Shown: positions 1 through 10,800 of the stretch, one piece after another | Layout of the letters: the number at the start of each line of letters is the position of its first letter | How positions within the stretch are numbered: position 1 is the first letter of the stretch | Assembly (NCBI GenBank): GCA_944386175.1 | Contig: CALXAB010000017.1 | Location: forward strand, 1 to 34,084 | DNA length: 34,084 nucleotides | DNA from: an uncultured Clostridia bacterium | GTDB lineage: Bacteria; Bacillota; Clostridia; TANB77; CAG-508 | Direction of reading: 5' to 3' | Translations under genes and position numbers: made by a program | The notes under the pieces: model-generated | The model's database searches: none | The model's input: only the letters and a program-made list of their open reading frames with translations | Told to the model about the DNA's origin: nothing

Positions 1-84
1 CTTACAAATTTAACTTTGTGTAAATGTTATTTCCTTATTTATATATTGCGTTTGGAATTTACTTTGTAAATTTACGACAATTAA

Positions 85-125
85 AAAAAGCAATGTATTT
101 GTTAAAAATAATTGCATTGCTTTTT
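85..125 (-). terminator. Intrinsic terminator behind the 180-626 remnant
   Basis: An 11-bp inverted repeat (85-95 against 115-125, AAAAAGCAATG/CATTGCTTTTT) with a 19-nt loop. Read on the minus strand it follows the stop codon at 180 and ends in a run of T. It is nearly symmetric, so it could also act on plus-strand transcripts entering from the left. Confidence 0.65.
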
Positions 126-179
126 AGTTTTTTGTTAATATTATTGAAACAAGTAAAAATATATACTTGTTATTCTTTT

Positions 180-626
180 TTACTCATTTATTTCTGACTC
201 TTGCTCATGTACATTAGGTAATATTCCTGCTTTTACTGCTAGTTTTTTCATCCCTGCTTTTAATGATTGTTTTAATTCTTTGTCAGATACATTATCTGGT
301 CCTTTGGTAAGTGCTCTATCAATAGTTTCTTTATTTTCTTTATAATATGTTGAAATTTGTCCTCTATTTTCAAACTTAATTATATTTCCTCTTTCATCCC
401 ATTTTTCATTATTGAGATATGTCAAATCATCCGTCTTCATTGGCAGATATTTTGTTCCTATTGGAGAACTCTGTTCAGAATCATCTAGAATGGTTTTTTC
501 CTGTATAATAAAAGGATATTGTTCATCCCTTGTATGTAAAATATGCTTTTCTAATATATTTTTACCATCTTCTTGTCTATAATCTTTAAATATTGTATAA
601 TTTATACTTATTCTATTTAAAAATAT
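180..626 (-). pseudogene. 5'-truncated hypothetical gene (C-terminal remnant)
   Basis: The minus frame is open from a stop codon at 627-629 down to the stop at 180-182, about 148 codons. The only ATG is at 440, which would give 86 aa ending HEQESEINE. There is no good ribosome binding site before that ATG; the nearest AGGAA lies about 14 nt upstream. The frame upstream of it reads like normal protein (for example FKDYRQEDGKN and HTRDEQYPFIIQEKTILDD) but has no ATG, GTG or TTG. I therefore infer the C-terminal part of a longer gene that lost its 5' end, which now abuts the por promoter region. The family is not recognised; the C-terminus is charged and probably helical. An intact 86-aa protein is the alternative. 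Confidence 0.45.
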
Positions 627-717
627 TTATAAATTTTCTAATATTCATTGCTTTTTCTATATTAAAATATATATTTTGTCTAGTCTTGTCTTAATTGGTC
701 AATTAGCTATTTTTTTC

Positions 718-746
718 TTGACATCATACAATTTTAGTCATATACT
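718..746 (+). promoter_or_regulatory. SigA-type promoter of the porGDAB operon
   Basis: TTGACA at 718-723, 17-bp spacer, TATACT at 741-746. Transcription would start near 753, and a strong AAGGAGG site lies just before the porG ATG at 787. Near-consensus, so expression should be high. Confidence 0.8.
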
Positions 747-786
747 AAACTCATAAAAATTTATAGATGAAGGAGGCAAATAATTT

Positions 787-1365
787 ATGAAAGACTTGAT
801 AGAGATTAGATGGCATGGTAGAGGTGGACAAGGTGCAAAAACTGCTTCTTTGTTACTTGCTGATGCAGCTTTTAATACTGGTAAATATATTCAAGGTTTT
901 CCAGAATATGGTCCAGAAAGAATGGGAGCACCTATCACAGCTTATAACAGAATTAGTACAAATCCGATTACTATCCATACTAATATTTATGAACCAGATT
1001 ATGTTGTTGTTGTAGATGATACTCTTTTAGAAAGTGTTGATGTAACATCTGGTTTAAAAGAAGATGGTGCAATTGTAATTAATACAACAAAATCTGCTGA
1101 TTATTTAAGAAATGTTTTAAAAGGATACAATGGTGCAATTTATACAATTGACGCTAAAAAAATATCAGAAGAAGCTTTAGGTAGATATTTCCCAAATACT
1201 CCTATGCTTGCTGCAATAGTAAAAGTAAGTAATGTAATGACTGACGAGGCTTTATTAGAAGACATGAAAGGATCTTTTAAACATAAATTTGCTAAAAAAC
1301 CAGAAGTTATTGATGGAAATATGAAGGCTTTAGAAATTGCCCTAAAAGAGGTTAAAAAAATTTAG
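787..1365 (+). CDS. porG: 2-oxoacid:ferredoxin oxidoreductase, gamma subunit
   Basis: 192 aa, the usual size for the free gamma subunit of four-subunit pyruvate/2-oxoacid:ferredoxin oxidoreductases, which carry out CoA-dependent oxidative decarboxylation of a 2-oxoacid to acyl-CoA, reducing ferredoxin. The N-terminal glycine motif HGRGGQGAKTAS (about residues 10-21) and the following FPEYGPERMGAP segment are family hallmarks. The AAGGAGG site before the ATG decides the start. It is first of four genes in the order gamma-delta-alpha-beta, as in Thermotoga and archaeal POR operons. Substrate (pyruvate or a branched 2-oxoacid) cannot be settled from sequence; the alpha and beta subunits favour pyruvate. 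Confidence 0.9.
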   Translation: MKDLIEIRWHGRGGQGAKTASLLLADAAFNTGKYIQGFPEYGPERMGAPITAYNRISTNPITIHTNIYEPDYVVVVDDTLLESVDVTSGLKEDGAIVINTTKSADYLRNVLKGYNGAIYTIDAKKISEEALGRYFPNTPMLAAIVKVSNVMTDEALLEDMKGSFKHKFAKKPEVIDGNMKALEIALKEVKKI

Positions 1366-1451
1366 GTAAAATAGGACACTCTTTTATTTCCTATAATTAT
1401 TTTAAATTATATAAAAAGGACAGAATTTATTTAAGAAAGGCGGTAATTTAA

Positions 1452-1751
1452 ATGACAAATATAAATTCATCTACTCCAATGGAAAAACTAACTATTGGTG
1501 GAGATATTTATGAGGCTGGTAATGCAAGAGATTTTAAAACTGGAGACTGGAGAAGTATTAGACCTGTATTTAATGTAGAAAAGTGTAAACAATGTGGTCT
1601 TTGTTTTCCTGTTTGTCCAGAAAATGCAATCCCAGTTGGAAAAGAAGATTTAAAAAGAAAAGATTTTAATTATGATTATTGCAAAGGATGTGGCGTATGT
1701 GCAAAAGTATGTCCATTTGGTGCAATTACTATGGTTGAGGAGGGTGAATAA
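1452..1751 (+). CDS. porD: 2-oxoacid:ferredoxin oxidoreductase, delta (ferredoxin-like) subunit
   Basis: 99 aa. Two CxxCxxCxxxCP motifs, CKQCGLCFPVCP and CKGCGVCAKVCP, predict two [4Fe-4S] clusters that pass electrons from the catalytic subunits to free ferredoxin. The N-terminal half (GGDIYEAGNARDFKTGDWRS) is the lead-in typical of PorD/VorD. A ribosome binding site (AAGAAAGGCGG) lies upstream. It is 86 nt behind porG, and the alpha subunit starts 2 nt after its stop, so it is clearly in the same operon. Confidence 0.93.
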   Translation: MTNINSSTPMEKLTIGGDIYEAGNARDFKTGDWRSIRPVFNVEKCKQCGLCFPVCPENAIPVGKEDLKRKDFNYDYCKGCGVCAKVCPFGAITMVEEGE

Positions 1752-1753
1752 AT

Positions 1754-2944
1754 ATGAGTATAAGAGAGAGATTAAGTGGTAATGAAGCTGCTGCAACTGC
1801 TATGAAACAAATTAATCCTGATGTTGTCGCTGCATTTCCTATTACACCTTCTACAGAAATTCCTCAATATTTTTCAACTTTTGTTGATAATGGTGTTGTA
1901 GATACTGAATTTGTAGCTGTAGAAAGTGAACATAGTGCAATGTCTGCTTGTATTGGTGCTGAAGCTGCTGGTGCAAGAGCTATGACTGCTACTTCTGCAA
2001 ATGGTTTATCTTTAATGTGGGAAATGATTTATATTGCTTCTAGCTTACGTTTACCTATTGTTTTATCTTTGGTAAATAGAGCTGTTTCAGGTCCATTAAA
2101 TATACATTGTGATCATTCTGATGCTATGGGTGTTAGAGATGCTGGCTGGATTATGTTATTTTCTGAAAATAATCAAGAAGCATATGATAATTTATTAATG
2201 GCTCATAGAATTGCTGAAAATGAAAATGTTCAATTGCCTTTAATGGTATGTCAAGATGGATTCATTACATCTCATTCTATAGAAAATATTCAATTAGAAG
2301 AAGACGAAGAAGTTAAAAAGTTTGTTGGAACATATAAACCTAAACATTATTTATTAAATGATAAAGAGCCTATTGCTGTAGGTCCATTAGATTTACAAGG
2401 TTTTCTTTTTGAACATAAAGCTCAACAAGCTGAAGCAATGAAAAATGCTAAAGATGTTATTTTAAAAGTTTCAGAAGATTTTGAAAAATGGACTGGTAGA
2501 CATTATGGATTATTTGAAGAATATATGTTGGAAGATGCTGAAATTGCAATTGTTTGTATAAATTCAACTGCTGGAACTACTAAGTTTGTAATTGATAATT
2601 TAAGAAAACAAGGTGTAAAAGCTGGTTTATTAAAGTTAAGAGTATTTAGACCTTTCCCAAGTACTGAAATTGCTAAGGCTTTATCTCATTTAAAAGCTGT
2701 TGCTGTTTTAGATAGAGCTGATTCTTTAAATGCTATTGGTGGTGCTTTATATTCTGATATTACATCTAGTATGTACACAGAAAATGTTCATGTTCCAATG
2801 GTTAATTATGTTTATGGTCTTGGTGGAAGAGATACTAAATCAACAGATATTGAATCTGTATTTAATGATTTACAAGAAATTGTTAAAACTAATAAAGTTG
2901 AAAATCCTTATCGTTATTTAGGATTAAGAAAGGAGGAAAAATAA
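1754..2944 (+). CDS. porA: 2-oxoacid:ferredoxin oxidoreductase, alpha subunit
   Basis: 396 aa, the usual alpha-subunit length. It contains the thiamine-diphosphate pyrimidine-binding domain, beginning with the AAFPITPSTEIPQYFSTF segment and the EFVAVESEHSAMSACIGAEA region, followed by the C-terminal transketolase-like domain (LLKLRVFRPFPSTEIAKAL). It pairs with PorB to form the active site. AGGAGGGTGA at the end of porD serves as its ribosome binding site. Its stop overlaps the porB start by one base (TAATG), which suggests translational coupling. Best match by eye is pyruvate oxidoreductase, but related 2-ketoisovalerate enzymes share these features. Confidence 0.92.
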   Translation: MSIRERLSGNEAAATAMKQINPDVVAAFPITPSTEIPQYFSTFVDNGVVDTEFVAVESEHSAMSACIGAEAAGARAMTATSANGLSLMWEMIYIASSLRLPIVLSLVNRAVSGPLNIHCDHSDAMGVRDAGWIMLFSENNQEAYDNLLMAHRIAENENVQLPLMVCQDGFITSHSIENIQLEEDEEVKKFVGTYKPKHYLLNDKEPIAVGPLDLQGFLFEHKAQQAEAMKNAKDVILKVSEDFEKWTGRHYGLFEEYMLEDAEIAIVCINSTAGTTKFVIDNLRKQGVKAGLLKLRVFRPFPSTEIAKALSHLKAVAVLDRADSLNAIGGALYSDITSSMYTENVHVPMVNYVYGLGGRDTKSTDIESVFNDLQEIVKTNKVENPYRYLGLRKEEK

Positions 2945-3888
2945 TGGCTTATAATTTGAAAGAAGTTGTTGCAAAAAAACCTTCAAGATTTACAGAAGGA
3001 CATAGAATGTGTGCTGGATGTGGAGCTCCTCCTGTTGCAAGAATGGTTATGAGAGCTTTAAAAGAAGAAGACCATGCAGTTGTAGCTGTTGCCACTGGTT
3101 GTATGGAAGTATCTACATTTATTTATCCTTATACATCTTGGACAGATTCATTTATACATACTGCTTTTGAGTGTGCTGGTGCTACTTTATCAGGTGCAGA
3201 AGCAGCATATGTTTCAATGAAAAAACAAGGTAAGTTACCTAAAGATAAAAATACAAAATTTATAGCTTTTGGTGGTGATGGAGGTACTTATGATATAGGT
3301 CTTCAATCTTTATCAGGTGCTATGGAAAGACATCATGATATGGTTTATGTATGTTATGATAATGGTGCATATATGAATACTGGTATTCAAAGATCTTCTG
3401 CTACCCCAAAATTTGCAGATACTACAACATCTCCAGCTGGAAGTGTCATACCAGGAAAAATGCAATCAAGAAAAGATTTAACAGAAATCATGGCAAGTCA
3501 TCATTTACCATATGTTGCACAAACAATTGCTGTAAACAATTTTAAGGATTTATATGAAAAATCTGAAAAAGCAATTTATACAGAAGGTCCTTGCTTCTTA
3601 AATGTTTTATCTCCATGTCCTAGAGGTTGGGGATATCCTACAGATATGTTAATGCAAATTAATAAACTTGCTGTAGATACTTGTTATTGGCCTTTATATG
3701 AAGTTGTAGATGGTAAATATAAGATAACTTACAAACCTGCTAAAAAACTTCCTATTGAAGAGTTTTTGAAACCTCAAAAGAGATTTAAGCATATGTTTAA
3801 ACCTGGAAATGAGTGGATGATTGAAGAATTCCAAAAAGAAGTAGATAGAAGATGGCAAGAATTGTTAGATTTAGAGAGTATTTCTTAA
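2944..3888 (+). CDS. porB: 2-oxoacid:ferredoxin oxidoreductase, beta subunit
   Basis: 314 aa. It holds the thiamine-diphosphate binding motif (G111-D112-G113 through N140, GDGGTYDIG...DNGAYMNTG). Cysteines at C23, C26, C53 and C225 fit the proximal [4Fe-4S] cluster ligands of POR beta subunits. The SSATPKFADTTTSPAG stretch resembles that of pyruvate-specific enzymes. GGAGGAAAAATAATG gives the ribosome binding site. It is last in the operon; two bases after its stop the DNA runs into GGGGACGGG repeats, with no ordinary terminator before them. Confidence 0.93.
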   Translation: MAYNLKEVVAKKPSRFTEGHRMCAGCGAPPVARMVMRALKEEDHAVVAVATGCMEVSTFIYPYTSWTDSFIHTAFECAGATLSGAEAAYVSMKKQGKLPKDKNTKFIAFGGDGGTYDIGLQSLSGAMERHHDMVYVCYDNGAYMNTGIQRSSATPKFADTTTSPAGSVIPGKMQSRKDLTEIMASHHLPYVAQTIAVNNFKDLYEKSEKAIYTEGPCFLNVLSPCPRGWGYPTDMLMQINKLAVDTCYWPLYEVVDGKYKITYKPAKKLPIEEFLKPQKRFKHMFKPGNEWMIEEFQKEVDRRWQELLDLESIS

Positions 3889-3890
3889 TA

Positions 3891-4038
3891 TTGCCAAAGT
3901 GTGCCAAAGGGGACGGGCTATTTTGACAGATTGCCAAAGGGGACGGGCTATTTTGGCACACTTTAGTTTAATAAGTTTAAAATAATTGATTATAAATTAA
4001 GTGTGCCAAAATAGCCCGTCCCCTTTGGCACTTTGGCA
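3891..4038. repeat. Compound inverted repeat of TGCCAAA-GGGGACGGG units
   Basis: It starts 2 nt after the porB stop. Unit 1 (3902-3928) and unit 2 (3932-3958) are tandem, same orientation, 30-bp period; a third copy (4004-4030) is inverted. Arms 3932-3963 and 3999-4030 are a perfect 32-bp inverted repeat around a 35-nt AT-rich loop. Each unit is itself a small hairpin: stem TGCCAAA/TTTGGCA around a loop with GGGGACGGGCTAT. The same unit recurs at 24274-24300 with 25 of 27 bases identical. The architecture is REPIN-like (two inverted REP-type units); the link to the RAYT at 15258 is inferred. Confidence 0.85.
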
Positions 4039-4065
4039 TAATTTTCGGGATTAAAGGAACGTCCC
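4035..4065 (-). repeat. Dispersed 31-bp GGGACGTTCC repeat, copy 1
   Basis: These 31 bases match 24428-24458 at 30 positions. On the minus strand the unit reads GGGACGTTCC(T/C)TT..ATCCCGAAAAT. It directly follows the compound repeat and ends 22 nt before the J-domain gene. It is also present twice, inverted, inside the 58-bp arms at 24299-24425. Confidence 0.85.
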
Positions 4066-4087
4066 ATAATTGAAAGGATTTAGGATT

Positions 4088-4777
4088 ATGAATAAAGATT
4101 ATTATAGCATATTACAAATAAATCAAAACGCTTCTCCTGAGATTATAGAAAAGGCTTACAAAACTCTTGCTAAAAAATATCACCCTGATTTGCAACAAAC
4201 AGCAGAAGCCAAAAAAGAATCTGAGGAAATTTTAAAAGATATAAATGAAGCTTATGAGGTACTATCAAATAAAGATAAAAAACAAGAGTATGATAATACT
4301 CTTAAAACTTCTACTATATCGCAAGAGGATTTTGATAATTTACATAAGCAAAATGAATTTTTGAAGAATAAAATTAATAATTTACAAAACCATGCTAATT
4401 TTGATTATAATTCTTCTGTTAATTCAAATTCGTATAATAATAATGTATATAGTACAAATTCACAAAATAATGATTATTCTATTCAAAATAAAATATATCA
4501 AGATTCTGAAAAAAAGAAGCAAGAACTTGAATTTAAAAAGCAGTTGGAATTTGCTAAAAAGAAAGCTTATTATGATGCCTATATTCAGGATTTAAAAAAT
4601 AGAGGCTATACTATAAAATATAAGAAAACTTTCAAAGATTATATTAGATATTTTGTTACCATTGTAGTTATTCTTTTAGTCTTATTTATTTTATGGCAAA
4701 TTCCATTTATTCATAATTATTTTATTAATTTGTTTGAAAATAATAGCATTTTAAAAAGTTTTATACAAATCTTTTAA
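4088..4777 (+). CDS. Membrane-anchored J-domain (DnaJ-like) protein
   Basis: 229 aa from the ATG at 4088; an in-frame TTG at 4070 is less likely because AAAGGA lies 9 nt before the ATG. Residues 1-70 form a J domain (YYSILQINQNASPEIIEKAY, HPD motif in KKYHPD, then NEAYEVLSNKDKKQEYD), the part that stimulates Hsp70/DnaK ATPase. A low-complexity Asn/Ser/Tyr stretch and a charged helical segment follow. Near the C-terminus is one transmembrane segment (YFVTIVVILLVLFILW). The Gly/Phe and zinc-finger domains of true DnaJ are absent, so this is a type III J protein, probably recruiting DnaK to the membrane. Its client is unknown. Confidence 0.8.
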   Translation: MNKDYYSILQINQNASPEIIEKAYKTLAKKYHPDLQQTAEAKKESEEILKDINEAYEVLSNKDKKQEYDNTLKTSTISQEDFDNLHKQNEFLKNKINNLQNHANFDYNSSVNSNSYNNNVYSTNSQNNDYSIQNKIYQDSEKKKQELEFKKQLEFAKKKAYYDAYIQDLKNRGYTIKYKKTFKDYIRYFVTIVVILLVLFILWQIPFIHNYFINLFENNSILKSFIQIF

Positions 4778-4816
4778 AAATTCCAATTTGGAAACTCATC
4801 CAAAATTGGAATTTTT
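4776..4816. terminator. Bidirectional intrinsic terminator
   Basis: A 14-bp perfect stem (4776-4789 against 4803-4816, AAAAATTCCAATTT/AAATTGGAATTTTT) with a 13-nt loop and T tracts on both strands. It overlaps the end of the J-domain gene and stands between it and the convergent surface-protein gene at 4870. Confidence 0.85.
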
Positions 4817-4869
4817 AATTTATATTTTTTCAAAATATATCAAATTAGCAAACGTCCAAATTTAAACTT

Positions 4870-7800
4870 TTACTTTGTTTTTTTCTTGTAACTTACTAAT
4901 AACCCTACACTTATTGCTAATATTATTTGAACAATTCCTATAATAATAATTTTAGAGTTTCTGTCTAATCCAGTTTCTATTGATACTATCATTTTTGACT
5001 TTGAAGTATTATCTTCTTTATTTATGTCTTCATATCCTGCTGGATTTTCTATTTTAGTTAAAAGTACTGTATTGTTTTTTTCTCCAAAATTATTTTTTCC
5101 TTTATTCCATGTTAATGTTATTTCTAGCTCTTTGTATTCTCCTTCTTTTATTATTTCGTCTTTTAATACATCTGTTACTAGTGTTCCATTTCGTTCTTCC
5201 CAATGTATATTATTATCTTGTTGTTTATAGCTATATCCTTCTGGAATAATCTCTACTATTTCTCCTACTGTTCCTTCTACTTCTCCTTTGTTTGTTATTC
5301 TTATTTTATATGTTATTTTTATATCAGTAGTTTCAGTTTTTGTTCTATGTATGTCTACTTTGTAAATTTCATCTTTGTTTTCTATATTTTGTACTGTTTT
5401 GTTTATTCCGTCTATATTTACATTTGATATCCATTTGTCTATACCTAAATTAAATATTTGTTTTTCATAGTAATATATTACTGTTATTTTGTCTTTTTCC
5501 ATATTTCCTTTATAGTTTTCTGTTTTTTCTATAAATTTATAATATGGTATTTCTTTTTCTTCTGTTGTATATTCATCTCCTACATATCCTTCTATTGTTT
5601 CAGTATCTGTTAATTCATATCCTGTTTCTTTTTCTATATATTTTATTTCTACTTCTGCCTTTCTTTCATAATAATATTTTACTACTATTTCGTCTTTCAT
5701 TTCTCCATTGCTATTTGATGGTATTTCTACTAATTCATAGCCATCAAATTCTTTTTCTTCTGCTTGATATCTGTCTCCTTCATGACCTTCTATTATTTCA
5801 TCTTCTGCTAATTTTTCTCCTGTTTGTCTATCTATATATTCTATTTTTACTGTTGCTTTTTTGATGTAATAATATATTACTTCTATTGGTTCTTCTGTCA
5901 TCTTTCCTGTTGCATTTTCTGGTAATTTACTGTTTCCTTCTTCATCTATTTCGACTAAGTCATATTTTTCAAATTGTTTTGATGGTATATTATATTCATC
6001 ACCTACGTTTCCTTTGTGTGTTTCTTCTTCTAATATTTCGTTTGTGTTTATGTCTATGTGCTTTTCTGTTACTCCTCCTGATATTTTTTGGTAATAGTAT
6101 GTTACTACTGTTTCTGTGTTGTATGTTCCATCTTCATTTTTTGTTATTATCATTTGTCCTTTTGCATTTTCTGGCTTTTCTACTAAATTATATCCATCAA
6201 ATTCTTTTTCTTCTGTCTCATAATTATCATTTTGGTGTCCTTGCATTATTTCATCTTCTGTGATTTTTTCTCCTGTTGTTTTATCTATATATTCTACTCT
6301 TACTGTTGCTTTTCTAATATAATAATATTTTACTTCTATTGCCTCTTTTGTCATTTCTCCTTCTGCATTTTCTGGTAATTTACTATTTCCTTCGGAATCT
6401 TCTGTTACTAAGTCATATCCTTCAAATTCTTTTGATGGTATATTGTATTTATCTCCTTCATTTCCTTCATGTATTTCTTCATATATTATTTCTCCTGTTA
6501 TTTCATCTATATGTTTTTCTATTACTCCTGATGATATGTGTACATAGTAATATTTTACTATCTGTTCTTCTTTTGTCATTGTTATATTTGGATTTTCTGG
6601 CGCTTCTACTAATATATATCCTTCAAAGTTTTCTGCTTTTGTTTCGAAGATATCTCCTACAAGTCCATCTTTACTTTCTTCTTTTAGTATTTTTCCTGTT
6701 TCTCTATCTATATGTTGAACTGTTGCTTTTGTCTTTTGTGCATAGTAGTAAATTACTTCTATTTGTTCTTTTTGCATTATTCCTTTTGTGTTGTTTGTAC
6801 TTTCTACAAATTCGTAATTTTCTATATCTTTTTGTTGAGTTTTATATTCTTGTCCTTCATATCCTTTTATAATTTCTTGTTCTGATAATTCTTTGTTAGT
6901 ATCTTTTTCTAAATATTTTACTACTACTTGCGTATTTTTTCCATAATAATAGATTACTTCTATTGATTGTTCTGTCATTTTTCCACTTGTATTTTTTGTA
7001 TCTTCTATGAATGTATATCCTTCTATTTCTTTTTTCTCTGTTGTATAATCTTTCCCTACATATCCTGATATTTCATATTGTGTTTCTTCTGTTAATGGTT
7101 CATTTGTTGCTTTATCTAGATATTTCACTATTACTTTGGTATTTTTTGCATAATAGTAGATTACTTCTATTTTGTCTCTTGTCATTACTCCAGATGTGTT
7201 GTTTGTATTTTCTACACATGTGTAATTTTCTATATTTTCCATATTTGTTTTATATTCTAATCCTTCATGACCATAAATTACTTTTTCTTTTGATAATACT
7301 ATATTAGTGTCTTTTTCTAAATATTTTACTATTACTTGTGTAGTTTTTGCATAATAATATATTTTTTCTTGTGATTCATCTGTAAATTCACCTGTTGTTT
7401 CCTCTGGTTTTTCGATTAATGTATATCCTGGTATTTCTTTTTCATCTTCTGCTATATCGAATTCTTCTCCTACGATTCCCTCCTTTGTCTTGCTGTCTGT
7501 TATTTCCTCTCCTGTATTTTTATCAATATATTTTATAACTACTGTTCCTGGAATTTTTGTCATTATATTCGTAATTGTTACTTGCTTTTCATTTGTTTTT
7601 CCTTCTTTGTTTGTTAGTTCTCCTATTTCTTTTTCATAATGGTATAAGTCATTTTCTAATACTTCTTTTTCGTCTACTGTATATTGTATTTCTTGTCCGT
7701 TTTCATCATATTTGTTTAAGTTTGTAAAAGTATATTTCCAATTTTCTTCTTTTGTTACAATTGCATCATCTTCTACTATATCTCCATTTTTTACTTCTAG

Positions 7801-10800
7801 TTTTATTGTTTCTGGTCTTTTGTTATATATATTTTCTTGATCTTCCCAAATTTTATTTACTTCTATACTTATTGTTTCTGTTGGTCTTGTAAATGTGTTC
7901 GTTATTGTTGTGTCTTCTATTTTACTTGTGTAAAATTTTAAATCTCCTTGAGTTTTTTCTTGTTCTTCTACTGTATAATTTATTCTATTATTATCTTCAT
8001 CATATTTAGGCAATTCTTTGAATATATAATTCCATGTATTTTTGTCCGCATTGTTTGCTGTTGCTTCACTTAATTCATATCTTTGAATTTCTTTTCCATT
8101 TGCTTTTAATATTATTATTACACTTTCTGGCCTTCTTTGAACTTGTATTTCGTTATCTTCCCATATTTTTGTTACTGGTATTTCTACTTTATCTACATTT
8201 TGCGTGAATTTGTTTGTTATTGTTGTTCCATTAATTGTAGCTGTATAAAATTGCAAATCATTGTTGTTTACTTCCGTTTCATCAACTGTATATTTAATTT
8301 CTTCTCCATTTTCATTATATTTTTCAATTTTTTCAAATGTATATGACCATGTATTTGCATCTCCATTTGTTGAATTTGTATTATTTACTTCTTGTTCTTT
8401 TATTATTTTGTTTTCATTTTTTAATTGCAATTTTATACTTGTAGGCCTTTTGTTTGCTTTGTTGTTATTATCATCCCATATTTTAGTTACTGGTATTTGC
8501 GTTAATTCTTCTGGTTTTTCAAATGTATTTGTAATTATAACTTGCTTTTTATTTTCATTATTTTCTATATTTGTTATATCTCCTATTGTAGTTGTATAGA
8601 ATTTTAAATTTCCTGACGTTTTTTCTTGCTCTTCTACTATGTATTCTATTTCATTTCCCTTATTATTATATTTTGGTAGTTCTGTAAATGTATAATTTGT
8701 TTCTTCTGATGTTTTTAGTTCATATGATTTTATTATTTCTTCTGGATTATTGTTATCTGCATTTTTTGCTTTTACATTTAATACTATTGTTTTAGGTCTT
8801 CTTTTTGCTTGTATTTCATTATCTACCCATTTTTTATTAACCGTTAATTCTATTTGTTCAGCTGGTACATTAAATGTATTTTCTATCTCAAATCCATTTA
8901 CCATATCTCCTGTTGGTTGTGATATTGTATAGAATTTTAAATCTCCTATACTTACTTCCGCTTCTTTTATTGTATATTGAATCTCTTCTCCATTTTCATT
9001 ATATTTTGGTAAATTCTCTATGGTTGTTTCCCAAGTATTTTCTCCTGTTTCATTTGCTTGTTTGCTTATTATTTGGCTTATTTCATTTGTACCATCTGAC
9101 ACTATCAATTTTATTTCATCTGGCCTTTTTCCATTTATATTATTGTTGTCTAGCCAATTTTTTGTTATTTTTATACTTCTTGTTTCATCTTTGTTTACAA
9201 ATGTATTCCTTATTGTTGCTTGATTGTCTTTTATTTCTACATTATTTTCTTCTACTTCATAAAAATCTAAGTCCCCTTGATTTTTTTCTTTTTCTTCTAC
9301 AATATATTTAATTTCTTGTCCATTTTCATCGTATTTTTGTAAATCTTTTATTGTTATTGCCCATTGATTTGTTGTTCCTGCTACTACATTATTTTTTGTA
9401 ATCTCTTGTCTTATTACTTCTTCATTGTTTTCTTTTTTTACTACTAGTACTAAACTTTCAGGTCTTCTTTTTGCTTGTATCTCGTTATCTTTCCATATTT
9501 TATTTATTATGATATCTTGTGAATAATTTTTATCTACATTGTAACTATCTTTCCCTGATGTTATTTTCTCCAATAATATATCTACTTTTTCTCCATTTTC
9601 TGTTATCAAATTTCCATCTGTGTACGAATTTGAAGTATAATTATCCTTTTTTACTTTGTTTTTTCCTGTAATAGTAAATGTTATATAATCTCCTTTTTGA
9701 GATATTGCCTCACTATTTTTCCCAAAATCTATTGTTACTTTATTTCCTTCTATTTTATACATATTAGATGTTAGTTCTACTTTTTCTCCATTTTCATCTG
9801 TAAAATATGCTTTTGCTGTTGAGTTGTCTAATAATATGTCTTCATCTATTGTGAAATATGTTTTTCCTCCATGAAGTCCAGATAATTCTTCTTTACTTGT
9901 ATTCGTTACTTTTAGTGTTATATCTACATTTCCACCTTGTAAAAGTTCTGTAAATCCTTTTGAAGGTTTATGTGTAATTTCTGTTTTATAAATTGGTGTT
10001 TCTATATCTGAGCTTAGTCCTAATGCATTTACCAAAAATACTGTTGCATTTGTATTATTTACAATTTCCATATCTACTTTTGAACTACCTGATGGAAGAG
10101 TTGCACTTATATAAGGTTTGGCTTCTGATGAAATATCTGCTAATATTAAATCTGTGTTATAATCTTCATTTTCTCCTCTGATAACAGGATATCTAGCTAT
10201 ATCCATAACTTCACCATTTATTTCTGGTCTTGCTATAAAAAATTTACCATCTGCTCTTGATTCTCCTGTTAATGGATTTCCATTAAATGTTACTTGCCCA
10301 CTATTTTCTGTTCCTTCAACACTAATTAATAATTGTCCTTTAGGATTGTCTTTTTTTATACCAACTTCTTTTCTGTTTATTTGTACATCTATTTTATCTT
10401 GTGTTGTACCTTTAGTTTGAACTCCTCCTAATTTTAAGTTTATGGACTTTATATCATTTTCTTCATTTTCTTCTATTACAATTAATTTCCATGAAGCAAA
10501 TTTATCTTCTGATGTTCCTACTCCTTGTCCTTTATCATTTAGTCCTGGTCTTATATCTAAATATGGTATATCTTTTCCTATATAGTCTCCATATCCTTGT
10601 TCTTTTACAAATTCAGTTACATCAACATACCCACTTGTTCTAACTCCTGTCTCATCTTGAAATAGCTCTAGTTTTGGAGTTACAGTATCTCCTTTAGGAC
10701 CTATTAATGTCATTGGATATGTATTTAATAAATTTGGATATCTTGGCACTTCATATTGAGTATCTGTTCCATAGCTATTTGTTTCTTTGCTAATTAATCC

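Noticed and set aside
4870-5010. LPXTG sorting signal
   Set aside because: No LPXTG or close variant; the only candidate is SIETG, reported as an open question.
5544-7307. Long plus-strand open frames opposite the giant surface-protein gene
   Set aside because: They encode runs of Leu/Phe/Tyr/His with no ribosome binding sites, and arise from the repetitive A-rich coding strand opposite.
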